From Changpingibacter yushuensis (lineage in GTDB: Bacteria; Actinomycetota; Actinomycetes; Actinomycetales; Actinomycetaceae): a stretch of 64,000 nucleotides of DNA. The stretch covers positions 620,001 to 684,000 of the forward strand of contig NZ_CP059492.1 in NCBI RefSeq assembly GCF_014041995.1, given 5' to 3'. The translations under genes and the position numbers were made by a program. This document shows, piece by piece, positions 1-8,357 of the stretch. Positions within the stretch are counted from its first letter, which is position 1. Each line of letters starts with the position of its first letter. The notes beneath the pieces are model-generated. The model worked only from the letters and a program-made list of their open reading frames with translations, had not been told where the DNA came from and did not search any database.

Positions 1-715
1 TGAAGCCATCTGCGCCGTGCCGAGGCCGAAACACCCGCGTCTCATCCAAGAACGCGAGTCCTCGCTCTGAGAGTCCGCCAGCTGCGGGTTCAGCATCAGT
101 CCACAACTGCGTGATCGAAAGGTCGTGCACAGCGAGCATGCGGCGCAACAGCGGCAAGGACAAACCAACCACGCCGTGGTAGTCGCCGTCGACAGACTCA
201 ATGAACGGGCCTCCGCGCCCGTCCACAGTGAACGATCCCGCCACATGGAGGGGTTCGCCAGAAGCAACATAGGCGTCGATTTCGCGGTCGCTCATCTCGG
301 CAATGTGAACAGTGGCGTGGGAGACTGAGCTGAGTGTGGCAAACGTCCCCGGGTGTACCAAGCAATGACCAGTGTGGAGCACTCCGGAATGCCCGGACAT
401 CGCGCGGAGGCGCTCGCGGGCAACCTCAGGCGAATGGGGTTTACCTACCACGTCACCGTCAAACTCAAACATGGAATCGCAGCCCAGAATGAGGTCTGCG
501 CCATCTGCGTCACGTGGGTCCTCCGCTACAGCACGCGCCTTTGCAGTGGCGAGCGCCAGTACCATCTGGCTCGGGCCTCCTCGCACTTCTGACAACACTG
601 CCTGTTCGTCCACTTCAGAAACCTGCACGAGCGGTTCAATGCCCGCAGAACGTAGGGTTGCCAAACGTGCGGGAGATTTGCTGGCCAGGGCCAGAGTCAT
701 GTGTGGCAGGCTCAC
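1..715 (-). CDS. maf: Maf family nucleotide pyrophosphatase (partial, C-terminus outside window)
   Basis: Reading the minus strand gives a Maf/HAM1-fold protein: an N-terminal LALASKSPARLATLRSAG segment (the SxSPxR phosphate-binding motif, here SKSPAR), then LGCDSMFEFDGDVVGKPHSP, which matches the D(T/S)xxxxxGxxxxKP catalytic region, then SGHSGVLHTGH. Family members hydrolyse non-canonical nucleoside triphosphates to monophosphates in the cytoplasm and have been linked to septum formation. I chose a GTG start at 715 because it overlaps the TGA of the upstream DUF885 gene (GTGA, four bases) and has a GAGG upstream; the internal ATG at 700 is an alternative with no visible ribosome site. At least 238 residues are present, already longer than the usual 190-220, so a C-terminal extension is likely. 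The 3' end runs off the window. Confidence 0.88.
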   Translation of the reverse strand, partial: MSLPHMTLALASKSPARLATLRSAGIEPLVQVSEVDEQAVLSEVRGGPSQMVLALATAKARAVAEDPRDADGADLILGCDSMFEFDGDVVGKPHSPEVARERLRAMSGHSGVLHTGHCLVHPGTFATLSSVSHATVHIAEMSDREIDAYVASGEPLHVAGSFTVDGRGGPFIESVDGDYHGVVGLSLPLLRRMLAVHDLSITQLWTDAEPAAGGLSERGLAFLDETRVFRPRHGADGF

Positions 716-2385
716 CGGAGGGCCTCACGCAGCACGTCGAGTCCCACGGAACCAAGCGATAGTGCCCGCATGTGCCATGCCTTCATATCGAATTCCTGCC
801 CCTCAGTGGCGGCCCGTGTGCGAGCCTCTTCACGCAGCTCATTCCACATGCGTTGGCCGATCTTGTATGAGGGAGCCTGCCCTGGCCATCCCAAGTACCG
901 GTCCAACTCGAATGAGAGGAATGAAGGGTCCATCGCCACATTCTCGCGTAGGAAAGCCCACGCCGAATCATGGTCCCATGCGCCCGATCCAAAGGAGCCA
1001 GCAGGCTTGCCCAAATGCACACCAAGGTCAACAACTACGCGAGCCGCCCGTAGGCGCATCGAATCAAGCACACCCATCCTGTCTCCCGGATCGGATTGGA
1101 AGCCAAGTTCAGCCATGAGTTGTTCGGCGTAGAGCGCCCATCCTTCGCCGTGACCGGATACCCAGCATCCCTGCCTGCGCCAATCGTTGAGGTTCTCATG
1201 GAGATAGGCGGCGAGTCCGACCTGAAGATGATGCCCTGGAACACCTTCGTGGTACACGGTTGTCTTTTCCTGCCAAGTGACAAAGTCAGTGACGCCTGCC
1301 GGGACGGACCACCACATCTGGCCTGGACGTGAGAAATCGTCCGTAGGGCCCGTGTAGTAGATGCCGCCGGTGCCATCCTCCAACACCATGCACTGGATGG
1401 TCTTGAGCGGATCGGGAACGTCAAAGAACCTTCCGGAAATTGCATTCATCGCTTCATCCGCAGTGGTCTGCATCCATTCGCGAAGCGCGGCCGTGCCGTG
1501 AAGTTGGCGCGCTGGATCGTTGTTCAAGCGATCCATAGCTTCCTTGACGGAGACTCCCGGGCCGTACAGCTCCTTCGCGATCGATTCTTGTTCGGCGATG
1601 ATGCTGGCCAGTTCGTGCTGACCCCATTCGTAGGTTTCTTCGAGGTCAACTTCCGCTCCAAGGAAGACGCGAGAGAAACGGGCATATCGTTCAGGGCCCA
1701 CGCCGTCCACAGCGGTAGTGTGGGGCGCCACCTGGGTACGCAAGAACTGACCGAGCTCGCCGTAGGCGATACGAGCTTGCTCCGCGCCATCAGCGAGGTG
1801 GTCCGCCACGCTGGGCTGGGCGGCCGAGCCGCGTTCAGCGTACTTACTGAGCGGAGAAGCCGAACCGGCCAGAGCATCACACTGTTCAGCACAGCGCAGC
1901 ACTTGACGTTCAGGAATGGCGGGCCCGGAGGATATCCGCTCGAGTAAGGACTTCTGGTAACCGGCGAGTGCGCTAGGAACTGCGCTAAGGCGGCGGGCGA
2001 TCGTGCCCCAATCCTCAGCCGTCTGGGTGGGCATAAGGTCAAAGACGTCCCGAATGGACTGGATGGGAGATTCAATCACGTTGATGTTGCCAACGCGTTC
2101 TCCGGCATCCATGAGTTCAATGTCCAGTCCAAGCCGTTCGCGCAAAGCTGCTGCGCTCACCTTGTCGACGTCGTCGCGCACCTCAAGTTTGCCGAGCGCT
2201 GCGAGCGTGGACTTAGCTAAGTCGGCCTCTGCGGCGATGCCTTCAGGAGAGTAATCGGAGAACGTACCCTTATCGCCTCCCTCCATTCCCACGCTGGTGG
2301 CAAGTTCGGGGGAGAGTTCGAGGCACTTGCGGAAGTAAGAGTTTGAAAGCTCGTCTATAGGGCTGGATTCACGCCGGTCAGTCAT
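712..2385 (-). CDS. DUF885 family protein, putative zinc-peptidase-like
   Basis: A 557-residue cytoplasmic protein of the DUF885 family. The C-terminal half carries YHEGVPGHHLQ (about residues 375-385), an HExxxHH-like signature shared with metallopeptidase-like folds, followed by WALYAEQLMAELG and the conserved end block GQRMWNELREEAR. No signal peptide or membrane segment is seen. The substrate is unknown; peptidase activity is inferred from the motif only. The ATG at 2385 is preceded, with exactly six bases between, by TAATCT, so the transcript is probably leaderless. The gene is transcribed with maf, whose start overlaps its stop. Confidence 0.85.
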   Translation of the reverse strand: MTDRRESSPIDELSNSYFRKCLELSPELATSVGMEGGDKGTFSDYSPEGIAAEADLAKSTLAALGKLEVRDDVDKVSAAALRERLGLDIELMDAGERVGNINVIESPIQSIRDVFDLMPTQTAEDWGTIARRLSAVPSALAGYQKSLLERISSGPAIPERQVLRCAEQCDALAGSASPLSKYAERGSAAQPSVADHLADGAEQARIAYGELGQFLRTQVAPHTTAVDGVGPERYARFSRVFLGAEVDLEETYEWGQHELASIIAEQESIAKELYGPGVSVKEAMDRLNNDPARQLHGTAALREWMQTTADEAMNAISGRFFDVPDPLKTIQCMVLEDGTGGIYYTGPTDDFSRPGQMWWSVPAGVTDFVTWQEKTTVYHEGVPGHHLQVGLAAYLHENLNDWRRQGCWVSGHGEGWALYAEQLMAELGFQSDPGDRMGVLDSMRLRAARVVVDLGVHLGKPAGSFGSGAWDHDSAWAFLRENVAMDPSFLSFELDRYLGWPGQAPSYKIGQRMWNELREEARTRAATEGQEFDMKAWHMRALSLGSVGLDVLREALR

Positions 2386-2391
2386 TCTTCA

Positions 2392-2397
2392 AGATTA
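2392..2397 (-). promoter_or_regulatory. -10 box TAATCT of a leaderless promoter for the DUF885-maf operon
   Basis: On the minus strand TAATCT is followed by six bases and then the ATG at 2385. That places the predicted transcription start on the first base of the start codon. No Shine-Dalgarno sequence is present. Confidence 0.6.
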
Positions 2398-2559
2398 CCG
2401 TTAGTGGACCTCGCGCCACTTGACGTAACGTAGGTAGGCGTTGCGCGTTCACAACAGCGTGCTTCATGGTTTGGGACGAAAGGGGTCCCCCAATTGCCCG
2501 TAGGGCGTGTAATGTGTCACACGTCCAGAGAGTTCTCGGGAGATTCGCTTGCATGTTGC

Positions 2560-2588
2560 CTGACGAAGACTCTTACAAAGGGTAGACT
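2560..2588 (+). promoter_or_regulatory. Promoter CTGACG-N17-TAGACT upstream of the nucleotide cyclase gene
   Basis: A -35-like CTGACG (2560-2565), a 17-base spacer and a TANNNT -10 box TAGACT (2583-2588) predict a start site near 2594-2596. A GTG at 2594 in the cyclase frame could be a leaderless start; the GTG at 2639 would give a 45-base leader with a ribosome site. Confidence 0.5.
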
Positions 2589-2638
2589 CTACTGTGATTT
2601 GTGACACACAAAACGACGTGAAGACGAGAGGCGGATGT

Positions 2639-3832
2639 GTGACTACGGACAGCAGCGCATCACTGAGCATTCGCGACTTGGATAACTCAATACCACTCAC
2701 CCCGGGCGGGCAGGGGAGAACGCTGCAGCTTAACGGCTCAATCGACGCTCGCACCGCGATTTCGCGCAAGGATCTGGAGGAGGATCGGACGTTGTCACAC
2801 AAGCCTCGGTCCACAAAGACAACCGTCGAACGCCATGTTGAGCGCCTTCTCCTGGGAGAAGAAAAGTACACGCTGGGTGAGGCTGCGCAGCTTTCGGGCA
2901 TGGATACCGAAGTCGCACGCACGTTCTGGCTGGCAATGGGTTTCCCAACTATTTCCAACGAAGCTACCAAGATCATTTTTACCGACGACGACGTCGCCGC
3001 CATGCGCTGCCACCAAGCGTTGATCGACGATGGAAAGCTGTCAATAGAGACTCTCCGGTCACTGGTGCGCGCCCAGTCTCACATGTCCGATCGCCTCGTT
3101 CTGTGGCAGCACGAGGCTTTGGTCGAACATGCAGGTGATGACCTAGGCCTTGATTCGATCACGGCTCGGTACTGGGTGTTGGATCATTTCCACGAGTTCG
3201 ATGAGTTTCTGCGTGGTCAAATGGATTACGCTTGGCGGCGCCACCTCGCCGCCCTCCTACGCCGCTCGGAATCCGAAGCAGACCAAATGGATGTGGAGGA
3301 TGCGGGGGATCTGCAGCTCCAGCGCGCATTGGGCTTTGTGGACATGGTGGCGTTTACCAACCGGTCGCGAGAACTGGGTTCCTCTGAACTGGTGACGCTC
3401 ATTGAAATGTTTGAGAAGACCTGCCGGGACGTCATTACGTCATGCGGCGCTCGCGTGGTCAAGACCATTGGCGATGCCTTCTTGTACATTGCTGACGATA
3501 TTGTGGTGGGCGCTGATGTTGCCACAAAGATCGTCGAAGAACTCAACAAGGTTCCAGGAATGCTGCCGGTGCGTGCATCGCTAGTGTGGGGCGGGGTGGT
3601 ATCCCGCTTTGGAGACGTATTCGGACCAACGGTCAACCTTGCGTCACGGCTGGTCGATATTGCCCCCACGGGCTCTGTACTCACGGATACGACCACTGCG
3701 AACATCCTGCGTACACTCAAGCTTGGCCGCTTCACCCTCGTTTCGGCAGGTACTCCAGACATCAAGGGGTTTGGACGGATCGACGCCGTCGAACTACGCC
3801 GAATGCCCACACGCGAGGCGTTCTCCGGCTGA
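2639..3832 (+). CDS. Class III adenylate/guanylate cyclase with N-terminal regulatory domain
   Basis: About 397 residues. The C-terminal 165 residues are a class III cyclase domain: LGFVDMVAFTNRSREL supplies the first metal-binding Asp, VVKTIGDAFLY the substrate Lys and second Asp, and GDVFGPTVNLASRL the Asn/Arg transition-state pair. The N-terminal part (roughly residues 60-215, containing LGEAAQLSGMDTEVARTFW) resembles the autoinhibitory pH-sensing regulatory domain of mycobacterial Rv1264-type cyclases. It should make cAMP (or cGMP) in the cytoplasm; no transmembrane segment is visible. I chose GTG 2639 because GAGG lies seven bases upstream; GTG 2594 is an in-frame alternative that would fit a leaderless start. 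Divergent from the DUF885 operon. Confidence 0.87.
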   Translation: MTTDSSASLSIRDLDNSIPLTPGGQGRTLQLNGSIDARTAISRKDLEEDRTLSHKPRSTKTTVERHVERLLLGEEKYTLGEAAQLSGMDTEVARTFWLAMGFPTISNEATKIIFTDDDVAAMRCHQALIDDGKLSIETLRSLVRAQSHMSDRLVLWQHEALVEHAGDDLGLDSITARYWVLDHFHEFDEFLRGQMDYAWRRHLAALLRRSESEADQMDVEDAGDLQLQRALGFVDMVAFTNRSRELGSSELVTLIEMFEKTCRDVITSCGARVVKTIGDAFLYIADDIVVGADVATKIVEELNKVPGMLPVRASLVWGGVVSRFGDVFGPTVNLASRLVDIAPTGSVLTDTTTANILRTLKLGRFTLVSAGTPDIKGFGRIDAVELRRMPTREAFSG

Positions 3833-3925
3833 ATCTGGTAGGCATCGACCACACGCCACCTGCCACCCGGGGCCCGCAGATAGGCCAATCTGTGCAAATT
3901 GTCGACTATTGTTTGACGATTGGCA

Positions 3926-3931
3926 TAGCAT
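3926..3931 (+). promoter_or_regulatory. -10 box TAGCAT of a leaderless promoter for the response regulator
   Basis: TAGCAT is followed by six bases and then the GTG at 3938. An AGGAG motif touches the GTG with no spacer and so cannot act as a normal ribosome site for it; a leaderless start explains the layout better. Confidence 0.65.
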
Positions 3932-3937
3932 TTAGGA

Positions 3938-4615
3938 GTGACGAACTTACTGCTTGTTGAAGATGATCCAGCGATCTCGGGCCCGTTGGTACGTGCGCTT
4001 GGGCGTGAAGGCTATGAAGTTGCCTTGGCTGAGACCGGCCACGATGCGCTCGACGCCATGGAGCACGGAGTGGATCTGGTCATTCTTGACCTCGGGCTTC
4101 CAGACATGGATGGTCTGGACGTAGCTCGTCAGGTGCGCATGCACGGTTGGGAATTTCCAATACTGATCCTCACTGCTCGCACTGAGGAAGTAGACATGGT
4201 GGTCGGCCTCGATGCTGGCGCCGATGATTACGTCACCAAGCCTTTCCGGCTCGCCGAACTTCTGGCCCGCGTACGCGCTCAGCTGCGCCGCTCCGAACAC
4301 ATCGATGGAACGGATCTGCTGCGCGCCCGGGATGTCACGGTGGATGTGGCAGCTCACCGTGCGTTCCTCGATACCAATGAACTCCAGCTCACCGGCAAGG
4401 AGTTCGATTTGCTTACTATTCTTGTGCGGCAAGCCGGCGCAGTCGTTTCCCGTGAGGACCTCATGCAAGAGGTGTGGGGAATGCAGGGCGATGATTCCAC
4501 CAAGAAGCTTGATATGCATATTTCGTGGCTGAGGCGCAAGCTTGGCGACGACGTCACCGATCCCCATTACATCGTGACCGTCCGTGGCATGGGTTTCCGC
4601 TTCGAGAAGGAGTAG
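3938..4615 (+). CDS. OmpR-family two-component response regulator
   Basis: A 225-residue response regulator. The receiver domain (1-115) has the acidic pair in LLLVEDD, phospho-acceptor Asp51 in LVILDLGLPDMDG, the TAR switch Thr and the Lys of YVTKPF. The C-terminal winged helix (about 125-222) has LTGKEFDLLTILVRQAG and the end motif VRGMGFRFE. It should bind DNA after phosphorylation by the kinase encoded six bases downstream. The start is a GTG set six bases after a TAGCAT -10 box. Targets cannot be told from sequence. Confidence 0.93.
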   Translation: MTNLLLVEDDPAISGPLVRALGREGYEVALAETGHDALDAMEHGVDLVILDLGLPDMDGLDVARQVRMHGWEFPILILTARTEEVDMVVGLDAGADDYVTKPFRLAELLARVRAQLRRSEHIDGTDLLRARDVTVDVAAHRAFLDTNELQLTGKEFDLLTILVRQAGAVVSREDLMQEVWGMQGDDSTKKLDMHISWLRRKLGDDVTDPHYIVTVRGMGFRFEKE

Positions 4616-4621
4616 CCTACC

Positions 4622-5935
4622 GTGCGCCGGCGCGCAATTCAGATGACCACCGCCGCTGTGGCGGTGGCCGTCCTCTTGTTGGGTGTACCAGGTGTTGTGC
4701 TGGGAACTGCTTTGATCTGGTACAACGCCGAATCCGCGGTGCAGAGCCGCGCTGTCTCCGTGGCATCCATGGTTGAACAGCGCACGGAAGCTGATGAGCA
4801 GATAACCACTGGGGTACTGGAGCGCTACGCCTATCAGGCGGGTGAAATCCCTGCGCGAATCACAGTGTTGTCTCCTGAGGGAAGGCTAGACGCTGGCGAG
4901 GAGATAGTAGGACCAAAGATCTCGCGGGCTGTGACCACGAGTGGCGACACCACGGTAACTGTTGCGATCCCGCGTAACACCTTGGTCCGCTCAGTTGCTT
5001 GGTTCCTGTTGGTCAGCGTGGGCGTTGTCGCGTTTTCCTTCCTCGTGGGAGTGATGGTTGCCCTGCACCAATCGCGGCGACTATCTGCGCCGCTCATCTA
5101 CCTCGCTGCCGCGGCTGAGCAACTTGGAGCCGGGCAAACCCGCCCTCTCATGGAGGAATCCGGCATTGAGGAAATCGACCTCGTCTACGAAGAGCTAGTC
5201 CGAACTGCAGACAGAATGGCGGGGCGAATATCAGCCGAGCGCCAGTTCGCTGCGGACGCCTCGCACCAACTGCGTACGCCACTTGCTGCGCTCTCCATGA
5301 GGATTGAAGAGATCCAGTACATCTCCAAGGAGCCTGAGGTTCAGGAGGAGGCTGAGAAGTGCCTCGAACAGGTGGAGCGTCTCACAGGTGTTGTGGAGGA
5401 TCTCTTGGCGAACTCCCGCTCCGCAGCAGGAGGTCACACAGAAGCGGTCCGAATTGGGCCGATCTTCGAGCAACAGTTTGATGAATGGCATCGCAGTTTT
5501 GAGGCCGAGGGCCGCAAGCTCGAATGCACCGATGAAGCCAATCTGGCCATCTTGGCCAAGCCCGCTTCGTTGTCACAGATCATCGCTACCCTCATCGAAA
5601 ACTCGCTGAAGTACGGTGCTGGAAAAACAACAGTGGTATCGAAGAAGGTGGGTCACGGAGTCGTCGTCGACGTTACGGACGAAGGCAAGGGAGTTCCTGA
5701 AGACTTGACTGAAGCGATTTTCCGCAAGGGAGTCTCTACGGGAGGGTCCACCGGAATCGGGTTGCCGTTGGCCCGAAGCCTCGCAGAGAATGATGGCGGC
5801 AGGCTTGAACTCACGCAGGCGTCTCCGCCCGTGTTCACGCTTTCGATGAATGCCGTGCCACAGTCATTGGACCCGGAAAAGGTGCTGCCGTCGGGGGCCA
5901 TTATCACGATGGGATCGCGTAGGCGCCGCCACTAG
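4622..5935 (+). CDS. Membrane sensor histidine kinase
   Basis: A 437-residue kinase cognate to the preceding regulator. TM1 lies at about 10-33, a short extracytoplasmic sensor region at 34-122, TM2 at 124-148, a HAMP-like segment at 150-205, HisKA with phospho-His215 in DASHQLRTPLAAL, and HATPase_c with N box LIENSLKYG, G1 box DEGKGVPEDL and G2 box GGSTGIGLPLARSLA. The GTG start has AAGGAG about nine bases upstream inside the end of the regulator gene, so translation is likely coupled. The small extracytoplasmic loop suggests sensing of an envelope or membrane signal; the ligand is unknown. Confidence 0.92.
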   Translation: MRRRAIQMTTAAVAVAVLLLGVPGVVLGTALIWYNAESAVQSRAVSVASMVEQRTEADEQITTGVLERYAYQAGEIPARITVLSPEGRLDAGEEIVGPKISRAVTTSGDTTVTVAIPRNTLVRSVAWFLLVSVGVVAFSFLVGVMVALHQSRRLSAPLIYLAAAAEQLGAGQTRPLMEESGIEEIDLVYEELVRTADRMAGRISAERQFAADASHQLRTPLAALSMRIEEIQYISKEPEVQEEAEKCLEQVERLTGVVEDLLANSRSAAGGHTEAVRIGPIFEQQFDEWHRSFEAEGRKLECTDEANLAILAKPASLSQIIATLIENSLKYGAGKTTVVSKKVGHGVVVDVTDEGKGVPEDLTEAIFRKGVSTGGSTGIGLPLARSLAENDGGRLELTQASPPVFTLSMNAVPQSLDPEKVLPSGAIITMGSRRRRH

Positions 5936-5973
5936 AGGTTGCGTGCGGGTGGCCTATTCTGCACCGAGATTAC

Positions 5974-6471
5974 CTACTGTGAGACAACTTGCTCTTGTAC
6001 CTGTGGCTCATTCGCGAATACCACGTAGCGATACATGATGTAGCGGAACGCCGTGCCGAGTATGAGCCCTACAACGTTGGCGGAGATGTTATCTGCAAGC
6101 TGGGAGCGAAGATCTAGGGCGTACCGGGAGAACCACAAGCACGCCAGAGCGATGAGCATTCCGCCCACATTGACCAAAACGAACATGAGGAACTCGCGGG
6201 CGCGCTCCGAGCTGCGTTTGTCACCGAACGTCCACAGGCGATTGACAACCCACGAGAAGATCACCGAGATGGACACGGAGATTATCTTGCCGGTCATCGA
6301 AGGATCGCCGGGAAGGCTCACCAGTCCACTGTGTGCTAAGAGGTTGAACAGCCCGACGTCGACGATGTACGAGCCAAGCCCCACCACACAGAAACGCACA
6401 AACTCCACGAACCATTCACGGAAGGATTGTCCGTTGAGCAAGCGCTGTACCAGTTTGTTGGATGCGAACAC
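5974..6471 (-). CDS. GtrA family membrane protein (polyprenyl-P-sugar flippase-like)
   Basis: A 165-residue protein with four predicted transmembrane helices and the GtrA signature FVRFCVVGLGSYIVDVGLFN. GtrA proteins are thought to move undecaprenyl-phosphate-linked sugars across the membrane for polymer modification. It is convergent with the sensor kinase gene and divergent from purK with only 32 bp between start codons. The GTG at 6471 lies six bases after TAGACT on the minus strand, a leaderless arrangement. Its likely partners, a DPM-like synthase and GT-C enzymes, are elsewhere in the window. Confidence 0.88.
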   Translation of the reverse strand: MFASNKLVQRLLNGQSFREWFVEFVRFCVVGLGSYIVDVGLFNLLAHSGLVSLPGDPSMTGKIISVSISVIFSWVVNRLWTFGDKRSSERAREFLMFVLVNVGGMLIALACLWFSRYALDLRSQLADNISANVVGLILGTAFRYIMYRYVVFANEPQVQEQVVSQ

Positions 6472-6477
6472 TAGACC

Positions 6478-6483
6478 AGTCTA
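6478..6483 (-). promoter_or_regulatory. -10 box TAGACT of leaderless promoter for gtrA-like gene
   Basis: TAGACT on the minus strand, six-base spacer, then GTG at 6471. It forms half of the TAGAC-CA-GTCTA inverted repeat at 6472-6483. Confidence 0.6.
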
Positions 6484-6491
6484 ATGGTGAG

Positions 6492-6497
6492 TAAGGT
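6492..6497 (+). promoter_or_regulatory. -10 box TAAGGT of leaderless promoter for purK
   Basis: TAAGGT, six-base spacer, then GTG at 6504. No ribosome-binding site is present. Its -35 region would fall at about 6469-6474, over the start codon of the divergent gtrA-like gene. Confidence 0.6.
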
Positions 6498-6503
6498 GGT
6501 TCT

Positions 6504-7748
6504 GTGCCAATCGAATCGATAGACCCAACCCACGTCCAGCGAGTTGTCGGGACCGGTGCAGCTGCCGCCGCTCCCCGAGTGGGCGTTGTTGGTGGTGGCC
6601 AGTTGGCCCGAATGATGCAAGAATCAGCGAATGCTCTGGGAATCAAGCTAGATGCGTTGGTCGAAGCCGCAGACGGTTCGGCAGCCCAAGTGATTCCCGC
6701 ATCCACCGTTGGTAGCGCGGATGATATTGAGGCCGTGCTCGCTGTGGCTGGCCGAGTAGATGTGTTGACTGTGGAACATGAGCACGTCCCTGATGCGATC
6801 CTCGCAGCTGCCAACAAAATAGTGCCGGTTCGCCCCGGTGCACACGCGCTCCGATTTGCGCAGGACAAGTTGGCTATGCGCACGCGCATGGACGAACTGA
6901 GTATTCCCTCGCCGCGATGGTATGAAGTCCATTCTGCCGCCGACGTCGCCGCAGCGCTCGCACGCCTTTCCTCACGTCCGAACTTCGACGGCGCCATTCT
7001 CAAGACTCCGCGCGACGGCTATGACGGCAAAGGTGTCATGGTAATCCGTCATGCCAGCGATGCGGCGGGCTGGCTTGAGGCCGCTGGACCAGAAGGTCTT
7101 CTAGTCGAGGAGAAGATCCCATTCACCATGGAAGTGGCGCAGCTGGTGGCTCGCAGGCCATCTGGGCAGATGAGAACCTGGCCTCTGGTTCAAACAATTC
7201 AGCAGGATGGCGTGTGCTTCGAGGTGGTGGCTCCCGCTCCAGAGGTCCCCGGTGCGCTTGTCACTGAAGTGGGGGAGATCGCCCAGCGCATCGCGGCCAA
7301 GTTGGACGTCGTGGGGGTGCTTGCGGTGGAGATCTTCATCGCACCGAATGAGTCCGGTGAGCTGCAGCCGTATGTCAACGAGCTCGCCATGCGCCCGCAC
7401 AATTCGGGGCACTGGACCATCGAGGGCGCACAGACCAGTCAGTTTGAACAGCATCTGCGCGCGGTGTTGGACCTGCCTTTGGGGTCAACCGAACCGCGGG
7501 CTACGTGGTCAGTCATGGTGAACGTCCTTGGCTCTGAGCTTGAGGATCCACGGATCGGTTATCCCGAGGTCATGGAGCAGTTCCCCAACGCAAAGATCCA
7601 CATGTACGGTAAGGCCGTGAAGCCCGGCCGCAAGATTGGACACGTGACTGTTATGGGGCAAAATCTGGAGAGCGTGCGGTCAAGCGCTCGCGGGGCAGCG
7701 GCGCTTTTGCGCGGTGAGAACCCGCCGCAGGCTCCCGCAGCGAAATGA
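6504..7748 (+). CDS. purK: 5-(carboxyamino)imidazole ribonucleotide synthase PurK
   Basis: A 414-residue ATP-grasp enzyme that carboxylates AIR to N5-CAIR in purine synthesis. Visible motifs are [17 protein letters not shown] near residue 30, the ATP-grasp blocks [18 protein letters not shown] and LLVEEKIPF, and the C-terminal [16 protein letters not shown]. The N-terminal 25 residues before the Rossmann strand are longer than in typical PurK, but the GTG start is fixed by the TAAGGT -10 box six bases upstream. purE follows ten bases downstream, so the two are one operon. Confidence 0.95.
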   Translation: MPIESIDPTHVQRVVGTGAAAAAPRVGVVGGGQLARMMQESANALGIKLDALVEAADGSAAQVIPASTVGSADDIEAVLAVAGRVDVLTVEHEHVPDAILAAANKIVPVRPGAHALRFAQDKLAMRTRMDELSIPSPRWYEVHSAADVAAALARLSSRPNFDGAILKTPRDGYDGKGVMVIRHASDAAGWLEAAGPEGLLVEEKIPFTMEVAQLVARRPSGQMRTWPLVQTIQQDGVCFEVVAPAPEVPGALVTEVGEIAQRIAAKLDVVGVLAVEIFIAPNESGELQPYVNELAMRPHNSGHWTIEGAQTSQFEQHLRAVLDLPLGSTEPRATWSVMVNVLGSELEDPRIGYPEVMEQFPNAKIHMYGKAVKPGRKIGHVTVMGQNLESVRSSARGAAALLRGENPPQAPAAK

Positions 7749-7758
7749 AGGAGATGCG

Positions 7759-8280
7759 ATGAGCACACCAATTGTTGGAATCGTCATGGGTTCGGATTCG
7801 GACTGGGCAACGATGTCGCAGGCAGCTGAGGCGCTCAGCGAGTTCGGGATCGAGTACGAGGTAGGGGTGGTTTCGGCTCATCGGATGCCAGAAGACATGA
7901 TCGCCTACGGGCGCGATGCTGCCTCGCGCGGACTTAGGGTGATCATTGCCGGTGCGGGCGGTGCGGCTCACCTACCGGGCATGCTGGCTGCGGTTACTAC
8001 CCTGCCTGTCATTGGAGTTCCAGTGCCCCTGAAGTACTTGGATGGGATGGACTCCCTGCTTTCGATCGTTCAGATGCCAGCTGGTGTGCCGGTCGCCACA
8101 GTATCCATCGGGGGAGCGCGGAACGCTGGTCTGTTGGCAGCCAGAATAGTTGGATCGGGCACCAGTGCAGCCGATGCGCGGGTAGCTGAGAAGATGGCAG
8201 TATTCCAGCGGGATCTGCGCCAAGTTGCGATTGACAAAGGGGCAAAGCTTCAGGGAATGACGGGCGAGCCACGCGCCTGA
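7759..8280 (+). CDS. purE: N5-carboxyaminoimidazole ribonucleotide mutase PurE
   Basis: A 173-residue class I PurE, converting N5-CAIR to CAIR. Signature motifs are [29 protein letters not shown] (active-site His) and [18 protein letters not shown] at 7759 has a strong AAGGAGAT ribosome site three to four bases upstream that overlaps the purK stop. Cytoplasmic, functioning as an octamer in the family. Confidence 0.96.
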   Translation: MSTPIVGIVMGSDSDWATMSQAAEALSEFGIEYEVGVVSAHRMPEDMIAYGRDAASRGLRVIIAGAGGAAHLPGMLAAVTTLPVIGVPVPLKYLDGMDSLLSIVQMPAGVPVATVSIGGARNAGLLAARIVGSGTSAADARVAEKMAVFQRDLRQVAIDKGAKLQGMTGEPRA

Positions 8281-8357
8281 ATAAGGCTCGCACTGCAGCG
8301 TTGAGTCCTCGCGTGAAACCGAGGCTCCTGGTCCAGCCCCGAGTTCCACCCTTAACC

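Noticed and set aside
3226-3897. A 223-codon minus-strand frame over the cyclase domain
   Set aside because: Low-complexity Ser/Thr/Arg composition; shadow of the cyclase catalytic domain.
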